Shown piece after piece: positions 22,926 through 35,457 of a stretch of DNA of 64,000 nt. The notes under the pieces are model-generated. The model was not told the DNA's origin, searched no databases, and saw nothing but the letters and a program-made list of their open reading frames with translations. Made by a program: the position numbers and the translations under genes. The DNA comes from Castor canadensis. Lineage: Eukaryota; Chordata; Mammalia; Rodentia; Castoridae. Positions within the stretch are counted from its first letter, which is position 1, and each line of letters starts with the position of its first letter. The DNA lies in NCBI RefSeq assembly GCF_047511655.1, contig NC_133387.1:47484353-47548352 (forward strand). The letters are read 5' to 3'.

Positions 22926-24930
22926 AGAGGGATACTTGGGAGGCTTTACGGGATCAAAGTGGGCCTATGGCAGTGCTGCTTCTTGAATGTTTGTGTGTGA
23001 ACTCTTGTTTCTGCAGAAACAAACGACAGCAACAAAATCATTCAACCAACGAGGAATGGAGCTCCAGAAGAAGACAGGGCAGAACTACAAGAACTAACAG
23101 ATGGCTTGCTCTTTTTTTTTTTTTGTAATGTAGAGTAATGATTTTGCCAAATCCTGAAGAAGTAAACCTCTCTTTTCAACAAAGTAAGGAAAAGGCAGAG
23201 GTTAGCAGTTTCAACAAACTGATATTTTAGTCCTCTTGTTGACATCAAATATATTGGTATTTAATGAAAATCAATTGTCACGATACCAGCAAGTTTCTGC
23301 CAGGCAAAGATTAGAACTTAGTTTACACTGTGTGGTTAGAAATGTAGTAAATGTATATTTCACATTTACTTATACGCTCTCAGCAGGAAAGGATGGTGAC
23401 TCTGCTCACTTTAAAGAGCAATGAGTCGAAACATTTTATTCAAAGTTGCAGCCAAGGCTTTGGAACCTGTGTAAAATCTCAGAAGAAAGCCTCTTTTGCT
23501 CAGTGCATCTCTTCTTCTCTGCTGCATTTCGGCTCATTCTTCACACAGCAAGTGAATGCTTACTGCCAGGTGCCTAATTTTGGATGAATTGCTAAATATG
23601 GGCTGAACTCAGGAAGTCAGGGATGGAGTTAGAGAGAAATTGCGAAAGTGACCCCAAAAGTATATCTTACCTTGCTTTGTTTATAAATGAAACAGTAGAT
23701 TGGAAAAATCAATGTTAGGGGAAAAAAATCATATATTCAGAACCTAACTCAGTAGGAAGGGCTGTTCTCTAACCTGATTGATGATAATCTAAAGGCATCC
23801 ATTTTCTAGGCTTAAAAAGATATTCTCTACACTCCAATATTAACATGTCTGTTAGTAAATTTCTAGTTATCAAATGCCTCAAGAGCATGGGAGTTTAAAT
23901 ACTTCTTGGAGTAAGAAGTTCTCAGGCCAGGATGCTTTCATGTGAACACCATTGAGATTGAAAGCCAATGAATGAAAGTGGTAATGCATATGGTATTTGG
24001 AGAGGATTAAGGTGCAATTTGGAGGTTGACAAGTCATTCATGCAAATTACTCTTAGAAAAGGAGAAATGAAAAAACAAAAGAAGGAAAGGAGATAGGAAA
24101 GGAAGGAAGCAGAAGGCAGGCATCTTTCTATTTTCCCCACAAACTATTCCATGGAAGATCTATATTTTCATGTACAAATTATTGGCAAGAGGAAGAATTG
24201 GTGTCTTTCAAAGCAGTATGGCTTCTTTAAGTGACTTTCACTCTTGTAAGAATGGGCTTTATGAGATAATTTAATTCATCTGTGTGAAATTGATGTTTAA
24301 ACCTACATGTAGGAAAAATCTAGCATTTTCTGCATTGTAAAATAATTAGACTGTTTGTATGTTGAACTTAACATTTGTATTTAATTTTGTTATGACCTAG
24401 TGTGGTGCCTCTGCTTGTGGCAATAGAAGCCTCAACTACTTGTTTTGGATTTCTGATTTTCAATTTAATTTTTTTCTGATTTTATTATCAGAAATCCTAG
24501 ACAGTGACTTTTCTTGATGGCGGATCTTTGACTGATGTATTTACGGATTATACAAAACCATTTGCAAAAAAAAAAAAAAAAGTTACTTGTTTCAGTTTTT
24601 TTTGAAATTTAAGCTCACCATTTTTGCATGTAAATATCTGTATTTGCCAAAGATTCAAAACAGTTGATTTATTAATTAGCTCAAACACTGTGAACTCTTT
24701 TTTAGAATACTAGAGAAAAACATGTTAGTATCTCAAATGCACCAATCGTGTGAATGAAATAGAAAGACTTGCTTGGTGTTTGTCCATCTGTGGAAGATTT
24801 TTAGGATACTAGTGGAAAGTACTGAATGCTCAGGCCCACTTAAATTATTAATGTGTGAGTCGTGTTTTGTCTCTAGGTTATGTACAGAGAACTGTGAGAA
24901 TTTTTATAATAAATATTTTTATTATAATAG
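22776..24930 (+). other. PDK4: PDK4 exon 11 (C-terminus and about 2-kb 3' UTR)
   Basis: Coding is 22776-22925, residues 366-414 and TGA at 22923-22925. It contains the [13 protein letters not shown] tail with the DW pair. The 3' UTR, about 2 kb, is AT-rich with several ATTTA motifs, fitting an inducible, short-lived message, and an A-run at about 24566-24581. The end is placed just after the poly(A) signal at 24908. Length and placement resemble the human 3' UTR. Confidence 0.85.
24908..24913 (+). terminator. PDK4: PDK4 poly(A) signal AATAAA
   Basis: AATAAA within TTTATAATAAATATTTTTAT, followed about 20-30 bp later by a GT/T-rich stretch (GGTCTTTTAAAGTTCTTTTC) that could bind CstF. Cleavage is therefore expected near 24925-24935. 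Confidence 0.8.
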
Positions 24931-24935
24931 TGGAC

Positions 24936-25845
24936 ATGGTCTTTTAAAGTTCTTTTCTTGAATTACCTCAAAGTACAATGAATAATTTGAGTTAAAGAGA
25001 TTGCTCACTTTACATTCAGTTACAGTCTAGCTACATATTTGGTATAACCTTTTAAAAGTACTGAAAGCAATTTAAAAACTTTAATTTTTAAACAAAAGTT
25101 AAGTACTTTATAGCAGTTCAGAAGTTTCAGATTGCCCTTTTCTTGTTTGCAGATGACTCACTAATACATAGTATGAGAATGCATACTAATTTAATCCTTC
25201 TTTACCTTTAGACTCCAAACCTTGCTCAATTTCATAATGCTCTTACTGGTAAGGTTCTGCAAGTAGAACAAAAAGGAGACAAAAACAAAGCAGAAAAAGT
25301 GAAATTAGTGGAATGAATCGGCAATAAATAAAGTCTAAAATCCTGTCAAAATAACCATGTTAGAAGTAAAAATACCATCAAAGTAAGGCCTTGGAACCCA
25401 AAGAACCTGTTCTGAGGTCCTTCACCAATGACACTATCCCTTTGCCTGATGACCTTCATTCTTCTGCCTCTGTCTGGGCGGACTGTGCCATGTGTCTCTA
25501 AAGAAAGCCTGGGTATGCCAGCACACTCCCACACATATGCAGAGTTAGTTGTAGAGTTTCCTTGGTTCCAAGGGTTTGGCAGGTGGAGTTAGTACACTGC
25601 CTAAGCTCAGAATCTTCAACCATGTTTCCATAATTACAAGACTTAGAGGACCATAACTCTCTCTATGTATCTTTTTGACTCAAGTCAATGTGTGCAACCC
25701 AAAGGATACTAATTTCAAAGCTGACAAAGTGAGTGAAATTTCTGTGGAAACTGTCTCTAGACCATTCCACCCAAATTTCAAATTTGGTTATAAATAGCAA
25801 GATCATTTGATCTCAACAACTATGACTTGTGTAAAGAGGGAGATA
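24936..25845. other. Intergenic DNA, nothing recognised
   Basis: AT-rich sequence downstream of PDK4 without ORF, RNA gene or recognisable repeat. Confidence 0.4.
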
Positions 25846-26053
25846 AATGGGGTAGTGGTACACCTCTGGAATCCCAGCTACTCAGGAGGCAGAGGCAGGA
25901 AGGCTATGAAATGAAGATCAGCCCAGGCAAAGTTAGTGAGATCCTATTTCAAAACAAAATACAAACAAAAGACATGGAGGTATAGCTTAAGTGGTAGAGT
26001 GCTTCCTAGAAAGTGCAAAGCCTTGTTTTCAATCCCCAGTGCTGAGAGAGACA

Positions 26054-26087
<34 letters not shown>

Positions 26088-26090
26088 GAT
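25846..26090 (+). repeat. Composite 7SL + ID SINE with (GA)n tail
   Basis: The 7SL-like left part (GGAATCCCAGCTACTCAGGA, GGCAGAGGCAGGAAGGCTAT) runs to an A-rich linker at about 25950-25970. An ID-like part (GGTATAGCTTAAGTGGTAGA, TTTTCAATCCCCAGTGCTG) follows. The tail has turned into a GA microsatellite at about 26044-26088. Confidence 0.8.
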
Positions 26091-27204
26091 TACTGAGATT
26101 ATAGTAGCCTGGGCATGAGCTTTGATAATGTCTTTATTTTCCCACTATACTTTCAAGGTCTGCATTTAAATTTAAATCTGTACAATTTGGCTATTGGAAT
26201 TTCCACATATTTCACAAGAAATTTAATAATTAAGGAAATTTCTTAAGCATGTGGGTTGGAGTTTTAGGTTTTGTGAGCATTCTTCCTTCTTGTTTCCTTG
26301 GACTCTGACATATTGCCAGCCATACATCACAGACTCTTAACTGGGATGATGAATTGGGAAGACAGAGAAAAGCAATGGAACAATTCTTAATTGATCTGTT
26401 TATTCTGTTGTTCTAAAACCAAAGCCATTCATCTTACTATTTTAATGACAGCATTTCTTCTCAATCTTGGAATAATTCATATTTACCTTCACATGGACAG
26501 CGGCTGTAATATATACATACATACAGCTAACTTAAATCATTTATTTCAGGCTTAATACTAGCTCTTTGCCCTCAAGGAACTGAGAATCCTATTAAAAATT
26601 TGAAGAGCAAAAGGCAAGAATATATGACAAGTTAAATCATGGCCAAAGGTTTTAATAGCAATTCAAGTCAATGATACAGGAGATGCCAAAATTCCCAATA
26701 TAAGTAGCTAGAAAAATGTACTAACAATTAGTTTAAAAATCTAGAGAAGGAAAGGTGATTTCAGGCTAAAGTGTCTAGGTGGAAAGAGAACGTTTACATG
26801 GAGAAATGGGAGGGCTATTGAAGAATGGATCTGGGAATAAGGTTGGAAAGGAAAGTTGGAGCTCACCTGGAGATAATTTGAATGTCTGCATGTGGTACCT
26901 CAGACATCAAGGAGATGCTCTAGGACAGCAAAAGGATCAGAATGGTCCTACTGACTAAAATCTCAAGACCACATGTTTCCCCTGTCAGTTTAGTTCAAAA
27001 TACAATGCAAAAAGCATGGAAATACCACAACGAAACCCTTTTGTACAACTAATACATGCTAATAAAGAAGAGAGAAAAATACACTGCAGAAATTGGTACA
27101 ATGTGCTGGAACAATAATGTAATATGATTAAATAATGAAAGGATTTGGTGTGTGTTGATTGATGAATGAAAACAGTCGGCCTCAGCCAAGTGTCACAGCT
27201 GTCA
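26091..27204. other. Intergenic DNA, nothing recognised
   Basis: No gene or clear repeat seen. Confidence 0.35.
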
Positions 27205-27206
27205 AC

Positions 27207-27425
27207 CATGTGAGCTCTGGAGCCACATTGCCTGTGTTCATTCCAGCTCTGCCATTTAACAGCAACAGGACTTTACATGACCTCTCTGTCTCAGTTTCTG
27301 TACTGTGAAATAGGGATGATATTATAGCCTGTTCCTAATGAGAATTAAGATAAGTTATTGTATGTAAAGAATTTTTACCAGTGCTTGGTATGTAATAAAC
27401 ATGATATAGATATTAGCTATTTTAT
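27207..27425 (+). repeat. MIR SINE, near full length
   Basis: CTCTGGAGCCACATTGCCTG, CAGCTCTGCCATTTAACAGC, GACCTCTCTGTCTCAGTTTC, GTGAAATAGGGATGATATTA and CAGTGCTTGGTATGTAATAA follow the MIR consensus end to end, including the tRNA-derived head and the CORE segment. Confidence 0.9.
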
Positions 27426-28240
27426 CAAAAATTGTATCCAAGCATTAAATACTGTATTCTTATGTTAAGTTCCAATACTAATAAGTTAACAGCAATAAAA
27501 ATAAAGTAAGTTCCTTCAGTCATGCAGTGCCCGCATGCAATGTAACAAATTTGCTCTGACACACCCTCTTGTCCCATTGTGACCCTGGGCTTAGATGTTT
27601 AGGTCAAAGCATGGCAAATGGCATTGCCAGACCCAGACCTTGGTCTCTTTCGTAATGTTGTCCAACCAAAAGCTTGGTGGATGGTGGTGCCACATGTTAT
27701 CTCATGATATCGATTAGCTCTTTTAGGATTCTCTGCAAGCATCAGAAAGCTGCACCTCCCTGGACACAGAGGAGAAGCCAGCTCACCGCATGTTATAAAC
27801 AAACATGTACTTTGCCCAAAGCACACTCTTAATAATTGTTTGTGGAACGGATGAAGAGGTGTAAGCCATTAGAGTTACAATTAGGCTTCAGTTGTTCCCT
27901 GAGCAGCTTCTTTGCCTTCTAAATATCATATTTCATCTTGGGAAAGCAGGCCTCCAAATGATAACAAAAGCAAGTGCAAAACATGGCTCTCAAGTGCCCT
28001 TGAAAACAGTACCCTGGCCTGTTGGAAAGTAGACAATGTTTTCTTACTTTTTTTCTTAGAATATCTGACAATGGTTTTTGTAACTAAAAATATATCTTGC
28101 ATTCTGTGCAGACTCAGGTCAGATGATTTTCTGATTTTTACATTATTCATATAGTTCCATTAAAGATCTCTATCCATGCACTAATTTGAGTGAAATTATT
28201 TTAGGGATGAAATTTACTATTGAACCTGAAGAAACAGTTC

Positions 28241-28330
28241 CTTTTTTTTCTCTTGGCATTCCTGGGGCTGAACTTGAGACCTTGTGATTGGCAGACAGGC
28301 ACTCTACCTCTTGAGCCAGACCACCAGCCC
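28241..28330 (-). repeat. ID-like SINE, antisense
   Basis: Reads TTTTTTTTCTCTTGGCATTC, GGGGCTGAACTTGAGACCTT, GGCACTCTACCTCTTGAGCC and ACCACCAGCCC on the + strand, the reverse complement of the ID-like SINE. The T-run corresponds to the A-tail. Confidence 0.8.
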
Positions 28331-28569
28331 TAAGAAATAATTTCTGAACCAAAGACAATGCCATTGCATTCATTTTTCTACTATATTTTCAGTGGTCACA
28401 AATATCTATTTCGTGTATTAGACTAGAAATTGGTTTTACTAGACTTTCTTTTTTTTCTCTCTTTGAAACCTTTTTTAACTTAAATAGCAAGTAAGCAAAA
28501 AAATGTAGAACTTATTATGGGTCAGGTATTTTTAAGTATTTTATATTAACTCATTTTATCACAGCTTAT

Positions 28570-28740
28570 ATTAACCTTTTTATATAAAGTGACTCCTTTT
28601 ATATTCACAATAACTGTAAAATTATCCTATACTTAGGATAGCAGAGCCACATAGGAGTGAAGTAAGTTGGCCCTATCAAAGACGGAGTTGGGATTGGAAC
28701 CCAGACACTCCATACTTCAGAGCCTTTGCTTTGTAGAAAC
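28570..28740 (+). repeat. MIR-class fragment
   Basis: AGCAGAGCCACATAGGAGTG, TGGGATTGGAACCCAGACAC and TTCAGAGCCTTTGCTTTG resemble the 'gene-adjacent' half of MIR-class elements (GGATTCGAACCCAGG-type). Diverged. Confidence 0.5.
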
Positions 28741-30744
28741 AGCCCCTCAAGGAAAGGACCCAAGGCAACACCAAGTTAGAGTGATGTCTGAGGTCATGAA
28801 AATGAATAACCCATAAACAATCTCAGGAGAGAAGAACACTTTCATTGGCCTCATCAGCACCAAGACAATCCCAACAGCTGCAGGTCTCTGGAGTTCTTCA
28901 AATATTACTGGAAAGTGCTACCTACATGTGGAACCATCAGAAGTACAGGACTGTTAGGCCAGTCCTCATGTCTACTGATGGCACTTAACTATTCTCCAGG
29001 GGCCCAGAAAATTCACTCACTTATTTGCCAAGCAATCACCAAAAACTTCTTAAGCACCACATGCTGTCAGACAGTGGGAATACTATAATAAACCATGGGG
29101 ATGCCTATGACAAAGGCATTACAGGCTAATTGTGAACACAGAAATTAACACTGTTTTTTTAATAGCTACATTTACTCATATGATCCTAAGAATGGATACA
29201 AAATTCTTGGGGCAAGGACAACCTATTTGTACTTACTTGTAGTAATAACTGCATCAGCTCCAATGACCCAATCTTTTCCCATTCAAGGTAACACAGTGAG
29301 AGCCAGATGGCTCTTTACACTTTCTCCAAGAGAATCTGTGAGCTCATGAAGAGAAGGGACAGTTACTGGGACACAGAAAGGGAAACCTGTGCTCCAGAAT
29401 GCACATAACTCTTCTTTGGGAGAGAGAATAAGAAGGATCCCATGTTCTCACAGATCAGAATGTAAATCAATGTGTACAGGCTAAATACAAGATAGCTGTC
29501 TCAGAATTCACCACCCTTAGAATATCTCCATACTCAGTGTTCTCATTACATCTTGAAATACAAACACAAACATCAAGGGAGGCAAGCCTATTAATTATCT
29601 GTTCAGTTACCTGTAACTTTCCAGACTTGTCCTTTAACCTAGATCCTAGTAAAATCTGCCCCAAAGTCCTAACCAGGCAGAAAATACTATGAAAATATCC
29701 ATCTTCCTCACTTCCTCCCATCGTTGGTAACTCAGCAAGATCCTTCAAGAGGAAAACACAGCAACACCTTCCCAGACAGTGAGTAGTTCAACTTTGGCCT
29801 TCTTCAAAATCAACCAATGTAGATGTGGTAGAGGGGGGGAAAATCTTTTTCTATTATCTTAGGTTCACTGGCAAATTAGATTGACAAAAGCATATCAATA
29901 AGAAAAAAGGAGAGTTTATAAACACATGCACTTAGGCATGGATCATGTAAACTGAAGAAGATAACTACAAAATAGTATGGCAGTATTACCCTAAAAGGAA
30001 GGATGGTAGCAGACCAAAAGTATGCACCCACTACAGCAGGAAAAGAGGAGGTCCAGAGCACAGGTGGGTCATTTTCTTTAGCACAGGGAGAAACCTATCC
30101 TCCATTACTAAGAGGAAATAGCTGCCCTGGGCTTGCCCTTTGGGTGGGTGGCACCTTGTGACTCCACTGAATAAAAAAGAAAAGAAAAAACCAGCATGAG
30201 ATGGAGGTAGACTATATTCCTGGCTGAGAAGCTTATCTCTAGAGAAGATGGAGAGTTCAAAGACAGAGAATGTCTTTGAAATAATGGCAGAATACATGAA
30301 GGTGAGCTAGTAAGAGAACATGGTAGGTTCAGTAAGGAAAGTGAAGAAGCTGTAGGCCAACTGCTCAGTTGTGTAACTTTTCTCAAAATGTGCTCAATAG
30401 TCTGGATTCAGGATCAACAAACTTTATTCTGTAAGAAATCAGATAGGAAGTACTTTGGGCTTTATGGAACACATCTGCTCTCTTTCACAGATTTTTCTTT
30501 ACTACGTTAACAACTTTTTTAAAAGGTAAAAACTGGTCTTAGTGCCTTCACCAGGCTCCTTTTTACTGACTCCTGATTTAGTACTAGCAAAGAAAGAGTC
30601 TGTGGTTGTAGAGTTGCCCAGGACATAAGAGGAAAATAAAGTGGCAAAGAAGTTTAGAGTGTTGTGAAAAAAATAATTGAGACATCGAGTCCCCTGAGAT
30701 ATAACATGCTTGTTCATCAAAAGACTCATTATCTTTTATGAAAT
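28741..30744. other. Intergenic DNA, nothing recognised
   Basis: No intact gene. Several 60-105 codon frames occur on the minus strand around 29470-30890, but none shows a known domain or splice context. Confidence 0.35.
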
Positions 30745-32250
30745 CAATCCTCTTCAAATTGGTCTTTGGAGTTAATGCAATCCTAGTAAGAATCTCAGTA
30801 GGCTTCCCAGGGAAAATTGACCAGCTTATTCTATGATGCCTCAGGAAATGCAAGAGTTCTAGAATCTCCAAAGCAAATTTGAAAAAGGGGGACACAAAGA
30901 ACTAACAGCATCTGTCTTCCAGGCTTATAATGGAGCTATGATAATCAGGAGTGTGTGGTTTGGGCACCATGATATAAAAAAAAAATCAATTTGTGAGAAT
31001 GGAAAGTTCAGAAATAAACCCACACATACACAGACAATTGATTTTTGACAAAGGTGTAAAAGCAATCTGATGGAGGAGGGACAGTCTCTTCAGCAAATGA
31101 TCAGGTACAATTGGATATCCCATGCAAAACACTAAACTTCCATCACACAAACACAAAAATTACCTCCAAATGGATCAAAGATCTAAATATAAACCTAACC
31201 TATAGAAACCTAGAAGAAAAATATTTGCGCCCTTAGATTAGGGAAGTTTTCTTAGATATGTCACAAAATCATGATCCATTGTAAAAGAAAAATGGTAAGT
31301 TGGGCCTAATAAAATTATAAACATCCAATAAAAAAGTTGGCAAAACTTTTGATTAGCTACTTTATTAATGAAGATCTGTGGATGCAAATACTCTCATGAA
31401 AACTTACTCAAAATCACCAGTCACTGGGGAAGTACAAATGAAGTATATGGGACTCCATTACAGATATCTTAGAATTAAAAATTAAAAATTAAAAAAATTA
31501 AAAACTAAAAGCAGAAAGGGTGGTTTAGCCATACCACTTACTGGCAAGGGTGTGGAGCAATTGGAACTCTCATATACTATTGGTAGAAATGTATGAGCAC
31601 TTAGAAAATATAGTTTGGCCAATATTTTTGTTACTTTTGCAGTATTGGAGGTTAATTCAGGGCTTTGTACTTGCTAGGCAAGCTCTCTACCACTTGAGCA
31701 CCTTTGCCAGCCCTAGCTTGGCAGTTTCTTAGAAAGTTAAATATACTTCCACCATATGTTCCAGTTTTCCCAGACATCCAAGAAAAGAAAAAGCAATATA
31801 TCTAAACAAAGATTGTATGTGAATATTTTTAATAGGTTTTCCTATGAGGTCCCAGAATAGGAATCTGCTGACATAATTGCACAGCTGGTAGATAGATAGA
31901 CAAGGTTTGGAATAGGTATCTATATAATAGAATATACTCTGCAATAAGAGAAATGAAGAACTGATACATCAAGAATAAATCTCATTTATAATGAGTGAAG
32001 AAAAATAGAAGAGAAAAAAGTTATACATTACGGTGCTACTACATAAAATTCTATAAAATAAAAGCTAATCTTCAGTGGGAGAACACCGGTCAATGTTTGA
32101 GAGGATGCTGGGGAGAAGCGGTGAAAGAGATGGGATTACAAAGCAGTACAAGGAATTTGGAAGACTGATGTTAACATTCATTATCTTGGTTATATTGGTA
32201 TTTATATAAACATTAAATTTGTACTTTAAATATGTACCATGTATTATGTC
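30745..32250 (+). mobile_element. Old L1 ORF2/3' UTR remnant
   Basis: The remnant includes AGTTAATGCAATCCTAGTAA, GACAATTGATTTTTGACAAA, AAATGGATCAAAGATCTAAA and AAGGGTGTGGAGCAATTGGA. These correspond in order to the middle and end of L1 ORF2, then the 3' UTR. Stops and indels are dense. An ID-like SINE interrupts it at 31626-31712. Confidence 0.75.
31626..31712 (-). repeat. ID-like SINE inside old L1, antisense
   Basis: TTTTGTTACTTTTGCAGTAT, AATTCAGGGCTTTGTACTTG, CTAGGCAAGCTCTCTACCAC and TTTGCCAGCCCTA form a reverse-complement ID-like SINE. It lies within the L1 remnant and so inserted later. Confidence 0.8.
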
Positions 32251-33785
32251 TATTTTTAAAGTGTCTATTCTCAAAAAAGTCTTTTGAAATAATTTGGTGA
32301 ATGACTGAATATATTGCTAAGGAGAAACCAAGTCTCAAGAACCATTTCCAGGTTTCTGGCTTTTACACCAGCTCAATGAAGAAGGAAGAAATGGAGAATG
32401 GATAGATTGAGAATGGGAATAAAGATTTTAGGTCTATTTTGCATCATGTAATGCCAGCATTTATGGTGACGCTCTTGTACAACATCTTCAGAGTGGGATT
32501 TCTAAGAGAGTGGTGGACAGGGGCAAAAAAATGTGGACTTTGGCATATGAGCTGCAAAGTTATAGGGCTTTTCTATGAAAGGGTGGAGTTGCTGTGGCAT
32601 GGAGAGGTAAGAAAGACATGGACCACACACCCCTATGTGAGATACATGTGTGTGAGACTTTCAGGAGAAGTGAGCTGGAAGTATCCAAGTTTATAGGAAT
32701 GTTATAAGGTAAAGAATTGTTCACTTAGCCAGTGTGTCTGGCTGAGTCCCAAAAGACATGTGAAAGAACTTGGGAAAGAAGGAAAAGGAGTGATATTGTC
32801 AGAGGAGATGAGTTATGAAGACTAGAACACGAGATGAGAGAGGGTTTTGCATTGAAGGATGACCCAGGAAAGAGAGATGAAGAATTGTTGCTTTAGTATT
32901 GATCATTGCCTGGGAATTGGCCTCACAAAATTCAGACTTGGAGAGAGGGGGTGTGGATACAAAGGTGATCCACATGCAGTGATGGTTGTGGTGGCTGCCA
33001 GTGAGCCATGTCACCTGCATGTACCCAGGAGAAGGTGGCTGGTGGGCATTTTGGCAGCGAGGGCTCCTCATACAGGAGCCCTCCTTTGAAGGGAGTCATT
33101 GTGGCCACACCCCACACAGAAGTGGAAAAGGGGCATTGAGATTGAATGTCTATTTATGATGTTTCTTCATGTACCAGGAAGGACCATGGGAGATGAAAAG
33201 GAAGGTTAAAAATTACAACACAGGCTTTGTGTTCATAAGAAATTAGAAAGTACTGTAAAATGTGCATTAGCCAAGGCCCAGACAATACCATACTGAATAA
33301 GTAGGAGGGGTAAGAAAGTGGGCACTGATGTAAAGTCATTAGAGAAACTTAGAAGAGAACAGATCTTTTAGCAACTTGTAAAAAAAAAGAGTAGATTCCA
33401 AGAGAAAAAGTTATAAGCAAACAGCGGGTGAGGGGGGGAGCGTTAAGTGAAATTTCAGTGCCAGAATATGTATGGAGCACACATGTGCATGCCGTATGTA
33501 CCTGTGTGTTTTTATACATCAACACACTGTTGAGATTCACAGAGAAAGAAAGGCAGTAAGGTGAAGTTTATTATGGGAAAAGAGATCCAGTTTGGGATAA
33601 GAAAGAGGGTGCAGGTTATCGAGGGTCTTGAAAAGTATAGGCATGATCACACAGAGTAAGACATCATTATGGATTTTGACTAAAGAACTGAATGATCAAA
33701 GTAGTGTTTTATAAAAATTAGACCTGTGTTTCTATACACTATAGCCTGGAGAGAAGATGCCAGTTTTTCAGCTCTGTAAAGTGTC
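32251..33785. other. Intergenic DNA, nothing firmly recognised
   Basis: No gene. 33560-33720 may be an old interspersed repeat, but I cannot classify it. Confidence 0.35.
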
Positions 33786-33789
33786 TTTG

Positions 33790-35457
33790 AGGGATTCCAA
33801 GATGGCAGCTAGAGGGAGGAAGCAGAAAGCGTGCTTCCTAAAGTAAAATCTTGGAGAGATGCTGGAGACACACCTTACAGGAAAAACCACCAAGAACAGG
33901 CAAAACTTTGACTCCTCCACACCTCCAGCCTGCACATAGCATCTCCACTTCACGTTAAATGGAGAAACCAGGAGGCCTCCCGCACTGCCGCCAGACTGCA
34001 GTGCCCAGACAGCTTGGGAAGACGCAGACCACAAGGTGAGCTAAGCGGCACTTGGTACTCCCACAGACAACCCTGGGCCAGATCAGCATAGCCCCCTAGA
34101 CAGACCAACCCCCACCCAGGGAAAAAAGAAAAAAAAACTGAATAATAAGCAATAACAACAAAAAAGATATGTAGCAAAGACGGTGGGGTGCCCTGAGTGC
34201 CAAAGAGGGAGGGAGGGGAAATCCCTCACAACAAGCCGGTTAGAGAAGGGAGGAGCAGTGGCACACGCCCAGCAACCAGGAGTGGGAAAGCTTGTAAAAG
34301 TGGCAGTGGGAGGAAAACTCCACAGGAGAGGGAGGAAGACCCACTTCCCACGTGAACTGTAAATAAACATGTAGGCCTCAGAAAGCTGGTGCAGTGTCAC
34401 CTCCCCCAGTGAGCTTGGAAAGGGGAAAGCTTGTAGTAGTGGTGGTCACGCCCATGAGAATTCTTAAGTAAACAAAGCCTGTGGTGGGGGAGGCCAGGTG
34501 AGTGTAAAGCTCACTCCTGAGATCTGCATAAATAAAGCCTCCAGCAACAGCAGGCTGACAGCAGTGGGCAGGTGAGCCACAGCCGCAGATAGCCATTCAC
34601 AGAACTGTCTCCAGACTCTTTTTTTTCTCTCTTCCTTTGATGAGACAACAACCAAAATAAACCTGCATGCTAAAAAACCAACTGAAACTGTATTGCATTT
34701 AAACTTGGGACACTTTCTGGTGTTTTTTTTTGTTTTGTTTTCTGTTGTTTTGTTTTGTTTTTTTCCCCATTGATGAGACAACAACAGAACTACTTCTGAG
34801 ACACAATGTCCAGGATTGGAAGCTGAGGGACAAACACCAAAATTATTAAGACTGAAACTTTATTGCATTTGAACATGGAGATTTTTTTTCATTTATTTAT
34901 TTTTTATTTTTTTTCAATCCTCTCATTGTGTCTCTATTGCCTGTTCAGCTTACTGTTGATTACTACACTATCTCTTCTTGTTAATATCTTTGAAACTTTT
35001 TTGTTTGTTTGTTTTGGTTTTTCTACTTGTTTATTTGTTTTTCCCTTTTTCTTTAAATTCTTTGCTTTCCATCCCCTCTCACCCTTCCATTCTAAATATC
35101 ACCATTGTTAGTTTCTGCCAGGTATGGAGGGGGTGGGGGGGAGAAGGAGGGGACAGAGTGGGTGGTAAGCGAGGGGGTGGGGACAGGGGGGAGAAATGAA
35201 AATGACCCAAGCATTGTATGCACATATGAATAATAAAAAAATAAAATTTTTTTTAAATAAATAAATAAATATCACCATTCCTATTATTACAAGCTAGAAA
35301 ATACTTAATTGCACACAGAACAGGGACAATAACAACACCAAGGGCAATGAAGGGAAGACAGAAAAAATAGGGAAACCAGTTTCCCCACAGCAAAAAATTA
35401 GTACAGGAACCAGAGGGAAATGAAGAAAACAGATACTCAGATCCAGACTTCAACAAA
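33790..35457 (+). promoter_or_regulatory. L1 5' UTR with internal repeats
   Basis: The CAAGATGGC at the front is the YY1 site that sets the start of many L1 transcripts. Within 34230-34580 there are imperfect repeated modules (GGGAAAGCTTGTA at about 34286 and 34425; ATAAA/GTAAA...GCCT...GTGAG modules at about 34362, 34466 and 34526). A second repeat pair is GATGAGACAACAAC at about 34640 and 34771, each followed by ACTGAAACT-TATTGCATTT. Similar monomer structure drives transcription in mouse L1. Here it is weak and diverged. Confidence 0.55.
35107..35265 (+). mobile_element. Very short L1 3'-end insertion nested in the L1 5' UTR
   Basis: The segment matches only the L1 3' tail: GTTTCTGCCAGGTATGG, the G-rich tract (35126-35190), GCACATATGAATAATAAAA and an A-rich end. 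A perfect 14-bp duplication TAAATATCACCATT flanks it at 35093-35106 and 35266-35279. It is a 5'-truncated insertion of roughly 160 bp into the older element. Confidence 0.92.
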
